64,000 nt of DNA from NCBI RefSeq assembly GCF_000255295.1, contig NC_017030.1, forward strand, positions 6,546,328-6,610,327, given 5' to 3'. The notes below the pieces were generated by a model. That model was not told the origin of the DNA and searched no databases. It saw nothing but the letters and a program-made list of their open reading frames with translations. Both the position numbers and the translations under genes were made by a program. The DNA is from Corallococcus coralloides DSM 2259 (GTDB lineage Bacteria; Myxococcota; Myxococcia; Myxococcales; Myxococcaceae). Below, piece by piece: positions 1-10,139 of the stretch. Numbering within the stretch: the first letter of the stretch is position 1; each line of letters opens with the position of its first letter.

Positions 1-78
1 GTGAAACGCAGCGGCTGGAGGCACGGCGGGGAGGCATGAGGGACCCATTTTACTTTTGACCCCCTGGCGCTGGAGCAT

Positions 79-2265
79 GTGTCTCGAATGTGTCGCTCCC
101 GCGTCTTCGCTCTCGACTTACAGCCCCGGCTCACGCTCTTCCGCGGCCCCCGGAAGACCTCCTCCTCGCGGCTCGCCGCGGTGGCGTCAGCACTGCTGAT
201 GCTCCTCGCGTTCGTGCCCGCGGCGCGAGCGGAGGCCGCTGGGGCGACGGCGGCCCAGCACGCGCTCGACGGGTGGCGCTATCGCTGGGGCGACTCGCCG
301 CTGGGGCCTGACGGCGCTCCCACGTGGGCGACGGAGCCGGAGGACGCTGCGGGCTGGCAGGCCGTGACCGCGCTCCAGGAGCCGCCGGACCGGGGGACGA
401 ACACCTTCCTCTGGCTGAGCATCCCCCTGCCCCAGGGCCCGTGGCTGGAGCCCGCCCTCTTCCTGGGCAACGTCACCAACGCCTTCGAGGTCTACGCCAA
501 CGGCCAGCGCGTCTACTCCAGCGGGACGCTGGCCCCCGACGGCCAGGAGCTCATGGAGAACATGGTCTGGCACCTGGTGCCCGTGCCGCCCGCGTCGCTG
601 GGCCACCGCGTGCTGCTGCGCATCCAGGCCCATGGGCCCGCCATCGGCGTCACGCGCGACGCGAAGGTGGGCTCGCACCAGGAGCTGCTCGCGGAGGTGA
701 CGCGCGTGGGCCTGGCGCCCTTCGTCATGGGGACGCTGCTGGTCGGCATTGGCGCGGTGTCGCTGTTCGCGGCGATCCTGCGGCGCCAGTGGCGGATGCT
801 CGCCGCCCTGACCGTGTTCTCCACGGGCTCGGGCGCGCTGCTGCTCGGCTCCAGCGGCCTGTTCCCGGCGCTCTGGGGCAAGGCGGCCACCGGCAGTGTC
901 CTCACGCTGCTGGGCTCGTACGCCATCCTGCCCTCTCTGGCGTGGTTCATCTCCGATACCGTGGGCACGGACAAGCTGCGCTGGTTCCGCCGGGGCGCGG
1001 CGGTCGTCACCGTGCCGGCCATCCTCCAGGCGATCATCGTGGTGGTGGACCTGGGCTCCGCGTGGCGGCTGCTGTCCGCCTTCATCCTCTATTCGCTGCC
1101 CGGACTGCTGGTGTGCGTGGGGGTCGCGGTGGTGGAGGCGTTCAAGGGCAACAAGGACGCGCGCATCTTCGTCGCGGGCCTGGGGGTCCTCACCATCGTG
1201 CTGCTGCTCAGCACCCTGCCGATGCTGGGCCTGATGGAGGCCACCGACAGCCAGGTGCACTGGGGCTTCTTCGCGCTCACGCTGTCGCTCGTGGCCATCG
1301 TGGCGCGGCGCTCCGCGGAGGTGGTGCGCTCGCTGGCGGAGTACACGCACCAGCTGGACGCGCGCCGCAAGGACGTGCGCCTGCTGGCCGAGGGCATGGG
1401 CCGCGGCGCGGACGAGCTCGCCGCCGTCGTGCAGCAGCTGCACACCTCCAGCGAGGAGCAGACCGTGGGCATCAGCCGCCAGGCCGCCGCGCTGCGCGAG
1501 CTGGAGGCGACGGTGGAGGAGATCCGCCAGGGCTCGCACCTGACGGCGGACAAGGCGCGCGTGCTCGCGGCGTCCGCGGAGAGCGCGGAGGCCGTGGGGC
1601 GCGAGGGCGGCGCCGCCCTGGAGCGCACGCTGACGGACCTGGCCGCCATCCGCGCGGAGGTGTCGGGGATGGCCGCGCGCATCCTCGCGCTCGACGAGCG
1701 CACCCGCGAGGTGTCCAGCATCGTCGACGACGTGAAGACGCTGGCGGACCAGTCCAACATGCTGGCCATCAACGCCGCCATCGAAGCGGTGCGCAACGGC
1801 GACAGCGGCAAGGGCTTTGGCGTGGTGGCCAAGGAGATGCGCCGGCTGGCGGACCAGTCCATCCGCGCCACCGAGCGGATCCGCGACGTGCTCGACGGCG
1901 TGAGCATGAGCATGCGCGAGGCCGCGCAGATGAGCGGACAGGGCGAGGCGCGCGTGCAGGTGAGCCTGGACGCGGTCCGCAACTCCGGCGCGCAGCTGCA
2001 GAAGCTGACGAGCATCATCGGCGACACCACGGGCAGCGTGCGGCAGATCACCCAGGCCGTGGCCCAGCAGGACTCGGGCACGCACCAGATTGCCCAGGCC
2101 ATCCAGGAGCTGTCCGGCCAGATGCAGCGCACGCTCCAGGCCGTGGAGGAGACGCGCACCGTCACGCACTCCGTGCAGACGCTGGCGGAGGTCATGTCGG
2201 GGGCCGCGACCAAGGCGCTGCGCTCCGGCACGCTGGACGACCAGCAGAAGCCCGCGGCGGCGTGA
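79..2265 (+). CDS. Methyl-accepting chemotaxis protein with 7TMR-DISM-type sensor
   Basis: This is a membrane chemoreceptor-like protein of 728 residues. A signal peptide near residues 30-52 ends in Ala-Arg-Ala. It is followed by an extracytoplasmic beta-sandwich-like domain (about 60-205), seven or so hydrophobic segments (about 208-415) and a cytoplasmic MCP signalling domain. The conserved hairpin tip is seen around residues 550-600, with ADQSNMLAINAAIEA followed by GKGFGVVAKEMRRLADQS. The layout matches the 7TMR-DISM family, which senses small ligands, fused to an MCP output that would signal to CheA/CheW. No che genes are in the window. The start is uncertain: GTG at 79 has a GGAG just upstream, while ATG at 88 also lies ahead of the signal peptide. 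It reads alone on this strand. Confidence 0.9.
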   Translation: MSRMCRSRVFALDLQPRLTLFRGPRKTSSSRLAAVASALLMLLAFVPAARAEAAGATAAQHALDGWRYRWGDSPLGPDGAPTWATEPEDAAGWQAVTALQEPPDRGTNTFLWLSIPLPQGPWLEPALFLGNVTNAFEVYANGQRVYSSGTLAPDGQELMENMVWHLVPVPPASLGHRVLLRIQAHGPAIGVTRDAKVGSHQELLAEVTRVGLAPFVMGTLLVGIGAVSLFAAILRRQWRMLAALTVFSTGSGALLLGSSGLFPALWGKAATGSVLTLLGSYAILPSLAWFISDTVGTDKLRWFRRGAAVVTVPAILQAIIVVVDLGSAWRLLSAFILYSLPGLLVCVGVAVVEAFKGNKDARIFVAGLGVLTIVLLLSTLPMLGLMEATDSQVHWGFFALTLSLVAIVARRSAEVVRSLAEYTHQLDARRKDVRLLAEGMGRGADELAAVVQQLHTSSEEQTVGISRQAAALRELEATVEEIRQGSHLTADKARVLAASAESAEAVGREGGAALERTLTDLAAIRAEVSGMAARILALDERTREVSSIVDDVKTLADQSNMLAINAAIEAVRNGDSGKGFGVVAKEMRRLADQSIRATERIRDVLDGVSMSMREAAQMSGQGEARVQVSLDAVRNSGAQLQKLTSIIGDTTGSVRQITQAVAQQDSGTHQIAQAIQELSGQMQRTLQAVEETRTVTHSVQTLAEVMSGAATKALRSGTLDDQQKPAAA

Positions 2266-2297
2266 AGCTTGGGGCCCGGCCGGCTACACTCCCGGCC

Positions 2298-2684
2298 ATG
2301 GTGCCCCTGACCGACCACTCCGGGCTGTCCCCCGAGCGGCGCGCCGCCCTGGAGCGGCAGCTCGCGCCGCTCACGCTGCTCCAGGACGTGGTCCGCTGGG
2401 GCTTCGCGAGCAAGCCGCCGCGCGACGTGGCGGCGGTGGTGGTCCAGGACGAGTTCACGCACGACGTGGTGGTGCCCTGGGAAGAGGAGCGCTACCTCGT
2501 CTTCGACACCACCTGACTGGGCGGAGTGACTTCGGTCTCCGTGTGGGACCACTGCCCTACCGCGGATGAGCTGCTGGACGCGCGGCTGCGCGCTGGCTGG
2601 ACGCCCACGCCGACGAGCACTGTCGACGGGGACGTCGTCCTGGGCCACGCCGCGTGCCGGGTGCCGTCCGGGGCCTCGCGCTGA
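2298..2684 (+). pseudogene. Small conserved-looking gene with an in-frame TGA at 2514-2516
   Basis: From ATG at 2298 the frame encodes 72 residues ending in YLVFDTT, then meets TGA at 2514. The same frame then stays open for another 55 codons to TGA at 2682. The continuation (SVSVWDHCPTADELLDARLRAGWTP) keeps the strong G/C third-position bias of a coding region. The simplest reading is one gene of about 128 codons interrupted by a single nonsense change, for example from a Cys codon. A short stem with a UUCG loop lies just after the TGA, so recoding cannot be excluded, but I favour a broken gene or a sequencing error. I do not recognise a characterised function. It sits between the chemoreceptor and the hemolysin III homologue. 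Confidence 0.5.
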
Positions 2685-2793
2685 CGTCCTGGCGACACTC
2701 GTCCGGGGCGATGCGTGGAGAACGCGACGTCCGGGGCGCGAAGGCGCGCGAGCGCTGACGAAGCCATGACGTGCGGGAAGTACGAGCACCGCC

Positions 2794-3432
2794 ATGGAAG
2801 AGAGTGTGAAGCCCCGGTTGCGCGGCCTGTCCCACGTCATCGCGTTCGTGGCGGCGCTGGTGGGCTGCGTGCGGCTGGCGCAGCTGCCGGTGCACGGCAT
2901 GCAGTACACGGCGAACCTGGTGTTCGGCTGCAGCCTGGTGCTGATGTTCGGCGTGAGCGGCGGCTACCACTGGCCCACCTGGAGCGCGGCGACGTACCAG
3001 CGGATCCGCCGGTTCGACCACGCGGCCATCTTCATCCTCATCGCGGGGAGCTTCACGCCGCTGGCGACGCTGGACCCCTTGGGGGGCCTGAGTCAGAGGC
3101 TGCTCTGGGTGATGTGGGGCGCGGCGCTGACGGGAGCCACGCTGACGCTCGCGGGCATCTCCGCGTCGCGGGGCCTGCGCTCGGGGCTCTACGTGGCGCT
3201 GGGCTGCGTGGCGGCCCCGGTGTTCTGGAACCTGCCCGGGGTGATGGGCCAGGGCCGCGTGGGCTGGCTCTTCTTCGGGGCCATGCTCTACGCCGTGGGA
3301 GCGGTGGTGTACGCGCGCCGTTGGCCGGATCCCATCCCCCACGTCTTCGGCTACCACGAGGTGTTCCACGTCATGGTCGTCGCCGCGGCCGGCACGCACT
3401 ACGCTGTCCTGCTGGACTTCGTGGGGCGTTAG
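2794..3432 (+). CDS. Hemolysin III / PAQR-family membrane protein (TrhA-like)
   Basis: The 212-residue protein has about seven transmembrane helices and the PAQR/hemolysin III signatures: GGYHWP near residue 57, FDHAAIFILIAGSFTP near 74-90, and the C-terminal HEVFH motif near 189-193. The His/Asp residues in these motifs form the zinc site in the family. Bacterial members such as TrhA affect membrane energetics and lipid homeostasis, and the name hemolysin is historical. Length fits the family. The start ATG at 2794 is the first with good context. Its neighbours on both sides carry in-frame stops, so the gene appears to be a stand-alone intact unit. Confidence 0.88.
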   Translation: MEESVKPRLRGLSHVIAFVAALVGCVRLAQLPVHGMQYTANLVFGCSLVLMFGVSGGYHWPTWSAATYQRIRRFDHAAIFILIAGSFTPLATLDPLGGLSQRLLWVMWGAALTGATLTLAGISASRGLRSGLYVALGCVAAPVFWNLPGVMGQGRVGWLFFGAMLYAVGAVVYARRWPDPIPHVFGYHEVFHVMVVAAAGTHYAVLLDFVGR

Positions 3433-3463
3433 GGCGCCTTGCCTTCGAGAAGAGGCCGTGGCC

Positions 3464-4366
3464 ATGCGCTTTCGCGCGTGCATCGCAATCCTGCTGTTCC
3501 TTTCGAGCTGTGCTTCGACAGGGTCCACGGCCCGCGGCCGACGCGTTGCCAACCTCTAGCGAGCGGCGGCACTGCCTTGGAGGGATGGCGGCCAGTGCGT
3601 CGTTCGCGAAGCGTCCCAGCCGTGGCCCGAGCTGGTGGAGCGGTGCTATCCGGCGCTCGACCATGACCGGCTCGAGTTCCACGACACCACGGGAAGATGC
3701 ACAGTCGCCTCTGCGGACGCCGCCGCCATCGGGCTCGGGTTCTGCGTGCTGGCGGCTCCTGAGATCGCCGTGGGTGCCGTCATCGTCCTGGGCGTGGTGG
3801 TGGTCGCCGTCGCCATCAAGGAACAACTGGATGCATATGAGTTCCGCCACCTCTACCCCGAGGAAGCAGGAACCGCGCAAGGAACGAAGGCGGCGCCTCG
3901 GGAAGCTGTAGCGAAGCGGAAGCCCGAGTTGGAACCGGAACCAGCGGGGAAGGATTGGCAGCCCCCGGTCCCCCCTGTTCCCGTGGGCCGGACTGGACGC
4001 GCAAGTTGCGAGCCTGTACCGGTGCCTCACGCAGGCGAGGACGACGCGCATAACGAGTGCGCCGACAAGTTTCCGCCCAACCGCTACCCCGGTCACGACG
4101 TGCTCGTGAACGGGGTCCGCTTCGATGCACTACAAGTCGGCGTGCGCAAGCTGTGGGAGATCAAGACCCATCGTTTTGACACATACAATGCCTTTGTTCG
4201 GGACCAGGAGATCAAGAAGGAATACGAGCAAATAAAAAAGGAGCGCGACGCCGCAGCGGCATGTGGCTACGGCTTTGTCATTGGGGTGAGCACCCAAGCG
4301 CACAAAGACTCGCTACTACAACAGAATCAGACCCTCAATGTCGTCGTCACGGGATGCAAAAGATGA
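3464..4366 (+). pseudogene. DUF6310 protein interrupted by in-frame TAG at 3557-3559
   Basis: The true start is probably ATG at 3464, which gives a lipoprotein signal (MRFRACIAILLFLSSC). After 31 codons an in-frame TAG occurs. The same frame continues without another stop to 4364, reading RAAALPWRDGGQCVVREASQ and so on, a hydrophobic helix (about 80 residues further), a Pro-rich linker, and a C-terminal domain with DALQVGVRKLWEIKTHRFDTY. This matches the myxobacterial DUF6310 family as I remember it, in which the equivalent position is Gln (CAG), one base from TAG. A shorter product could start at GTG 3635 but would lack the signal peptide. The C-terminal WEIKT-like motif resembles restriction-type nuclease folds, so a secreted toxin role is possible but unproven. 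Confidence 0.7.
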
Positions 4367-5115
4367 CCACTCAAGGCCCCCTCCTTCTCAAAGTCTATGC
4401 TCCTGCGCTTGTGCAAGACGACAATCGTACAATCGCTACCGTCCATGCCTTGGAACGAGCATTGCCCGGTTTGCGCCTGGATTGGAAGGTCACCAAGAGA
4501 CGGCTTGCCGCGATACCTCAGCGCGATACATGGTTGGCCGAGGCGACAACGCGCGGTGAATTCCCGATGGTTTGCAACGGCGACGAGCATTATCCCGTGA
4601 TGCTTTCCGGGCAGTCTGAATCCGCGTACGTGAGCCCAGGCGGGCAGCCACAACTCCAAGTCCATGCGAAGCTACCCCTGGATGTGGTTGTCATCGCGGC
4701 AGCGGCGGATGTGCTGGGGGCCGTCGCGGAGGGAGCACGCGCGTTCTGGGGGCAAGCGACGCCAGACGGCGCTGCCTTGGACATCGCTTATCAGATTGCT
4801 CCCACCCGAGAAGGACCGCCGTCCCCACGCCGTGGGCTGCCCGCCCTGAAGCTCTTCGAACACATCCGCTCGCCGGAGATCCCCTATTACCTCGGCTGGC
4901 TGAACTACTGGTCGGAGGCCGCCGCACGGGCCATCGGGTTCCCGGATCCTGCTCGCGACACCGAGTTGCTCTCACGGTCTCGGCGCACGGCGACGGCCGG
5001 GTGGATTGTGCAGCTGACAGAGGCGCCGCTCGACCTGGACGACCCCGCCCATCTGGAAGCGCTCAAGCGGGCCTACGAGCGCTTCCCCGAAATCGGCGGG
5101 CGCGCGACGCCTTGA
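4363..5115 (+). CDS. DUF5953-family protein, probable partner of the DUF6310 gene
   Basis: The chosen start, ATG at 4363, overlaps the upstream TGA stop as ATGA, so the gene is translationally coupled to the DUF6310 gene. ATG at 4354 is also possible. The product of about 250 residues has no signal peptide or membrane helix and so is cytoplasmic. Recurrent pairing with DUF6310 in myxobacteria, as I recall it, and the tight coupling suggest a toxin-immunity or modifier relationship, but this is inference from context. The frame is intact although the upstream partner carries a nonsense codon, as expected if protection outlasts the toxin. Codon bias in the first third is less GC-rich than in the neighbours, a mild sign of transfer. 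Confidence 0.65.
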   Translation: MTTQGPLLLKVYAPALVQDDNRTIATVHALERALPGLRLDWKVTKRRLAAIPQRDTWLAEATTRGEFPMVCNGDEHYPVMLSGQSESAYVSPGGQPQLQVHAKLPLDVVVIAAAADVLGAVAEGARAFWGQATPDGAALDIAYQIAPTREGPPSPRRGLPALKLFEHIRSPEIPYYLGWLNYWSEAAARAIGFPDPARDTELLSRSRRTATAGWIVQLTEAPLDLDDPAHLEALKRAYERFPEIGGRATP

Positions 5116-5225
5116 CCCGGGCGCCAAGGGCTCTGGATGCGTCGGACACCGCACGGCGCATCGGCCAGGGCTCCAGGTGCCGCGCCTACAGGCGGGATGG
5201 ATCCTTCGTCCGAGGAGAGACCACC

Positions 5226-6464
5226 ATGGCCGACCCCACGCTCTCCACACAGTGCTGCATCGCGGGCGGAGGCCCGGCGGGAATGATGCTGGGGCTGCTG
5301 CTCGCCCGGGCCGGCGTGGAGGTGAAGGTGCTGGAGAAGCACGCGGACTTCCTCCGCGACTTCCGCGGCGACACGCTCCACCCATCCACGCTGGAGCTGA
5401 TGCACGAGCTGGGCTGGCTCGACGAGCTGCTCGCCCTGCCCCATTCGAAGATGTTCGACCTGCGCTTCCAGGTCGGCGAGCACGACGTCACCGTGGGGGA
5501 CTTCCGCCACCTCCCCACGCACGCGCGCTACCTGGCCTTCATGCCGCAGTGGGACCTGCTCGACTTCATCGCGCGCAAGGCCGCCATGTACCCCACCTTC
5601 CAGCTGCTGCGCCGCACGGAGGTGGCGGACCTCGTGCGTGAGCATGGTCAGGTCGTCGGGGTCCGCGCGCGGACGCCCGAGGGCCCGCTGGAGGTGCGCG
5701 CGTCGCTGGTGGTGGCCGCGGACGGCCGGAAGTCCACGCTGCGTCAGCAGTCCGGACTGGAGGTCCAGAACCTGGGCGCCCCCATGGACGTGCTCTGGTT
5801 CCGGGTGACGCGCAGGCCCGACGATCCCAGCCCTCCCCTGGGCCACTTCGAGCGCGGAGCCCTCTTCATCCTCATCAACCGGGGTGATCAGTGGCAGTGC
5901 GGCCGGGTCATCCCCAAGGGCGGCATCGCGTCCGTCCAGGCGCTCGGCCTGGAGTCCTTCCGGGCCGAGCTCGTGAAGCAGGCGCCGTTCCTCGCCGACC
6001 GCGCCGGTGAGATCCGAAGCTGGGATGACGTGAAGTTGCTGACCGTGCGCGTGGATCGGCTGCGCACCTGGTATCAGCCCGGCCTGCTGTGCATCGGCGA
6101 CGCGGCACACGCGATGTCACCCGTGGGCGGAGTGGGCATCAACCTGGCGGTTCAGGATGCCGTGGCCACCGCCAACCTGCTCGCGGGCCCCCTGCTCGCC
6201 CGCCGTGTCACGACCGAAGACCTGCGTCGCGTCCAGCAGCGCCGCGAGCTCCCCACCCGGCTCACCCAGCGAGCGCAGGTGCTCATCCAGAATCGAGTGG
6301 TGGACTCGGCGCTCCGGAAGCGCGCTTTCAGTAACGGCCGGCTGCCCTTGAGCCTCCAGCTGGTGAAACGCATCCCCGCGCTGCGCCGCATCCCCGCTCG
6401 CCTGATAGGCCTGGGCGTCCGCCCCGAACACATCCACACGCCGGTCGCTTCACCCCTTCACTGA
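5226..6464 (+). CDS. FAD-dependent monooxygenase (UbiH/PHBH-type aromatic hydroxylase)
   Basis: The start ATG at 5226 follows a GAGGAGAG ribosome site. The 412-residue protein has the Rossmann GGGPAGMMLGLLLARAG at the N-terminus, a DG motif (VVAADGRKS) near residue 160, and the FAD ribityl-binding CIGDAAHAMSPVGGVGINLAVQDA near residues 290-312. This is the standard order for group A flavoprotein monooxygenases, which use NAD(P)H and O2 to hydroxylate or epoxidise small molecules. The substrate cannot be read from the sequence. There is no obvious operon partner: the gene is preceded by about 110 bases and followed by 131 bases before the SRPBCC gene. Confidence 0.88.
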   Translation: MADPTLSTQCCIAGGGPAGMMLGLLLARAGVEVKVLEKHADFLRDFRGDTLHPSTLELMHELGWLDELLALPHSKMFDLRFQVGEHDVTVGDFRHLPTHARYLAFMPQWDLLDFIARKAAMYPTFQLLRRTEVADLVREHGQVVGVRARTPEGPLEVRASLVVAADGRKSTLRQQSGLEVQNLGAPMDVLWFRVTRRPDDPSPPLGHFERGALFILINRGDQWQCGRVIPKGGIASVQALGLESFRAELVKQAPFLADRAGEIRSWDDVKLLTVRVDRLRTWYQPGLLCIGDAAHAMSPVGGVGINLAVQDAVATANLLAGPLLARRVTTEDLRRVQQRRELPTRLTQRAQVLIQNRVVDSALRKRAFSNGRLPLSLQLVKRIPALRRIPARLIGLGVRPEHIHTPVASPLH

Positions 6465-6595
6465 GGACCGCCGGAGCGCCGGTTCCTCCGCTCTGGCTCC
6501 AGGCACGGTTGTCCCAGCGCATTCCGGCCCAAAGCTTCGCGGGAAGTGCCTGACGCCCGTGCATCACCCTCCTGTGCGTCAGGCCAGGAGGAATC

Positions 6596-7396
6596 ATGGC
6601 GAGTTCACGAACAACAGCCCTGCAGGAAGTCCGCACTCAGACAACCGAGGCCCGGGAGGAACTCCGCTCGGAGCAATGGAAGCTGACCGGTACCGTGGTG
6701 GTCGCGGGCACGATGATGTCCGTGGGGCTGAAACGCCGCTCGCTCGGAGGCACGGCGGTGGCACTGGCCGGCGGCGCCCTGCTCTACCGAGGCCTGCAAT
6801 CCCAGCGGCGTGCGCTCTCCGAGGTCGCCCGGTCGGCCCGCCGCGCATTGACAGGCGAGGAGGCTCGGCATGGACAGCTCATCGAAGTGGAGCGCACCAT
6901 CACGGTGGAACGCCCGATGGATGAGCTCTACCGCCTGTGGCGTGAACCCTCCACGCTGAGCCGCCTGATGGAGCACTTCGCGGAGGTCACGCCCACGGCC
7001 GACGGCGGCCGGCACTGGCGGATCCACGGCCCGCTGGGACGCGACATGAGCTGGGACTCACACCTCGCGGAGGAACGCCCGCCGGAGTTCCACAGCTGGG
7101 AGTCCTCGGAGAACAGCCCCATGAAGACGCGCGGCTGGGTGCGCTTCCGGCCCGATCCAGCGAACGGGGTCACGGTGGTGACGTTGCACCTGGCCTTCCT
7201 GCCCCCGGGCGGCGCGCTGGCCGAGGCGTTGGCGCAGCGGATGCGCGGCATCCCCGCCATGCAGGTGACGAAGACGCTGCGCCGCTTCAAGAGCCTGGCG
7301 GAGACCGGAGAGATCCCCACGGAGGACGCGCCGAAGGGGTACGCGTTCATCAAGCAGAAGGTGGATGGCTACGTGCGGAACGTGTTCACTTCTTGA
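6596..7396 (+). CDS. SRPBCC-family (START-like) protein with N-terminal membrane segment
   Basis: ATG at 6596 is preceded by a strong AGGAGG. The first 80 residues are charged and then hydrophobic (TVVVAGTMMSVGL and GGTAVALAGGALLYRGL), suggesting one or two membrane helices. Residues about 95-235 fit the polyketide cyclase/SRPBCC fold: VERTITVERPMDELYRLWREPSTLSRLMEHF, then a W-rich strand (MSWDSHLAEERPPEFHSWESS) and the C-terminal long helix TLRRFKSLAETGEIP. Such proteins bind hydrophobic ligands; related YgaP/cyclase-like proteins in many genomes are annotated only as cyclase/dehydrase. The exact role is unknown. Confidence 0.8.
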   Translation: MASSRTTALQEVRTQTTEAREELRSEQWKLTGTVVVAGTMMSVGLKRRSLGGTAVALAGGALLYRGLQSQRRALSEVARSARRALTGEEARHGQLIEVERTITVERPMDELYRLWREPSTLSRLMEHFAEVTPTADGGRHWRIHGPLGRDMSWDSHLAEERPPEFHSWESSENSPMKTRGWVRFRPDPANGVTVVTLHLAFLPPGGALAEALAQRMRGIPAMQVTKTLRRFKSLAETGEIPTEDAPKGYAFIKQKVDGYVRNVFTS

Positions 7397-7492
7397 GCGG
7401 CGGGCGCCCGCCCTTCCCACAACTCAACACCCGTGCGAGGGGCGGGACAGGCTGTCATCGCCGGACAGCGAGGGGGCTCCTAGAGGAAGGGC

Positions 7493-8803
<1,311 letters not shown>

Positions 8804-8813
8804 AGGGCAATGC

Positions 8814-9149
8814 CTAGCAGCTGGTGCAGACCGGCCGGATGTTCTGCCACGAACCGCAGCCGTTGGGGCCGCAGCACGTCATGTAGAGCGTGCCGCTCCG
8901 GCCGTAGGAGCCGTTCGGCCAGCTGCCGTCGCCGCCCACCTCGCGACACGCGGCGCAGGTCGAAGACCAGATGACCTGCTCCGCCAGGGATTCATCGAAG
9001 GCACAGTCGGGCGTCTTGCCAATGCCCTGCTCCACCTGCGCCGCCTCACCGGTGGACGGCGACGCCTCCGGCTCCGACGCCGGACCACAGGCGGAGAGGA
9101 GGCCTACGGAGAAGGTCGCCAAAAACAAACCACGGATCATGTTTCGCAT
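8814..9149 (-). CDS. Small Cys-rich lipoprotein
   Basis: Reading leftward from ATG at 9149 gives 111 residues with a lipoprotein signal (MRNMIRGLFLATFSVGLLSAC). The mature part is acidic, then Cys-rich (TCAACREVGGDGSWPNGSYG, TLYMTCCGPNGCGSWQ, CTSC). A GGAG ribosome site sits just upstream. Myxobacteria encode many such small exported Cys-rich lipoproteins. I recognise no specific function. It is divergent from the methyltransferase gene at 9277, leaving about 127 bases for promoters, and convergent with the sorbosone dehydrogenase-like gene. Confidence 0.75.
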   Translation of the reverse strand: MRNMIRGLFLATFSVGLLSACGPASEPEASPSTGEAAQVEQGIGKTPDCAFDESLAEQVIWSSTCAACREVGGDGSWPNGSYGRSGTLYMTCCGPNGCGSWQNIRPVCTSC

Positions 9150-9276
9150 GCAGGAGGCTCCAGGTGACGGAGGCGAAAATGCCTCGCGTCTCCATAGTCC
9201 GGCAGAAAGCGATATCCTGCGCAACCGGGACGTTTGACTTTGATTCCGCTGTTCCTTTCCTGCCCCGGTGCTCGCA

Positions 9277-9960
9277 ATGACACGCTTTCGTCCGTTGGTG
9301 GTGTTCCCTTTCCTGGCGCGGTGGAGTCTGGGTCTCGCCCTGGTCACGACGGCCGGAGCCTGCCGCTCCGAGCCCCAGGCCGAAGCACCGCCCGCACCCG
9401 CGCGGACCGCCGCGCCGGAGCCGGCCACGGAGCTGCATGGCGTTGGGAGTGTCGAAGGCGTGGATGCCGCGTATGACCGCGCCCGTCAGCCCGCCCGGTT
9501 CGTGGCCGCGTTGGGGCTTGCTCCGGGACAGCGAGTGGCGGACGTCGGTGCGGGGCTGGGGTACTTCACGCAGCGGCTCGCGGAGGCGGTGGGCCCCACG
9601 GGCCAGGTGGTCGCCACCGACATCAACGACGAAGCCATCCAGCGGCTGCGCGCGCGGGTGCTCGGACGCAAGAACATCGAGGTGCGGAAGGTGGCGCCGG
9701 ACGCGCCGGGACTCGAAGCGGGCGCGTACGATCTGATCCTCCTCTCGGAGGTGGATCACTTCTTCGGGGACCGGGTGGACTACCTCACCCGGCTGCGTCC
9801 CGCGCTCACGCCCCAGGGCCGCATCGCGGTGACGCACCTCAGGGCCATGCGCCCCCCACTCGTCGCCGCCGCGCAGACCGCGGGCTACGCCATCGCCTCG
9901 GAGTACGGCGACCTGCCGGACCACTACCTGCTCTTCCTGCGGCCCGCCGTGAGCCCCTGA
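9277..9960 (+). CDS. Class I SAM methyltransferase with lipoprotein-type signal
   Basis: The protein has an N-terminal export signal ending near TTAGAC, then a class I methyltransferase domain with motif I VADVGAGLGYFTQRLAEAVGPTG and the acidic VVATDIND that binds SAM. It is most like exported methyltransferases with the opening DAAYDRARQPARFVAALGLAPGQRVADVGAG. ATG 9277 is preferred over GTG 9268 in the same frame. A periplasmic SAM-dependent enzyme is odd because SAM is cytosolic, so either the signal keeps it membrane-anchored facing inward or it no longer methylates. The substrate is unknown. Confidence 0.8.
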   Translation: MTRFRPLVVFPFLARWSLGLALVTTAGACRSEPQAEAPPAPARTAAPEPATELHGVGSVEGVDAAYDRARQPARFVAALGLAPGQRVADVGAGLGYFTQRLAEAVGPTGQVVATDINDEAIQRLRARVLGRKNIEVRKVAPDAPGLEAGAYDLILLSEVDHFFGDRVDYLTRLRPALTPQGRIAVTHLRAMRPPLVAAAQTAGYAIASEYGDLPDHYLLFLRPAVSP

Positions 9961-10139
9961 CGGCGGCCCCAACCGTCCAGAACCCAGGCCTCCGCACGCG
10001 CGAGCGTCCACTCCCCGGCAGTCCCCGGCCCCCGTCCGCCAACAGGACCGCCGCGCTCCGGTGAGCGCCCTACCCTTCCGCCGCGCGAACGCAACGGACG
10101 CGGCACGGTGCCGCGCCGCGCATGGGGAGACAGAACGCC

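Noticed and set aside
187-2169. Long open frames on the minus strand opposite the chemoreceptor, and similar long antisense frames elsewhere (for example opposite the fusion gene and lanB)
   Set aside because: They are typical antisense frames in very GC-rich DNA: His/Arg/Gln-rich, no domains, no ribosome sites, and they mirror real genes with family motifs.
7396-7420. Perfect palindrome GGCGGGCGCCCGCC after the SRPBCC gene as a terminator
   Set aside because: It has no loop and no T-run; a hairpin would need to open its centre, so the call is too weak.
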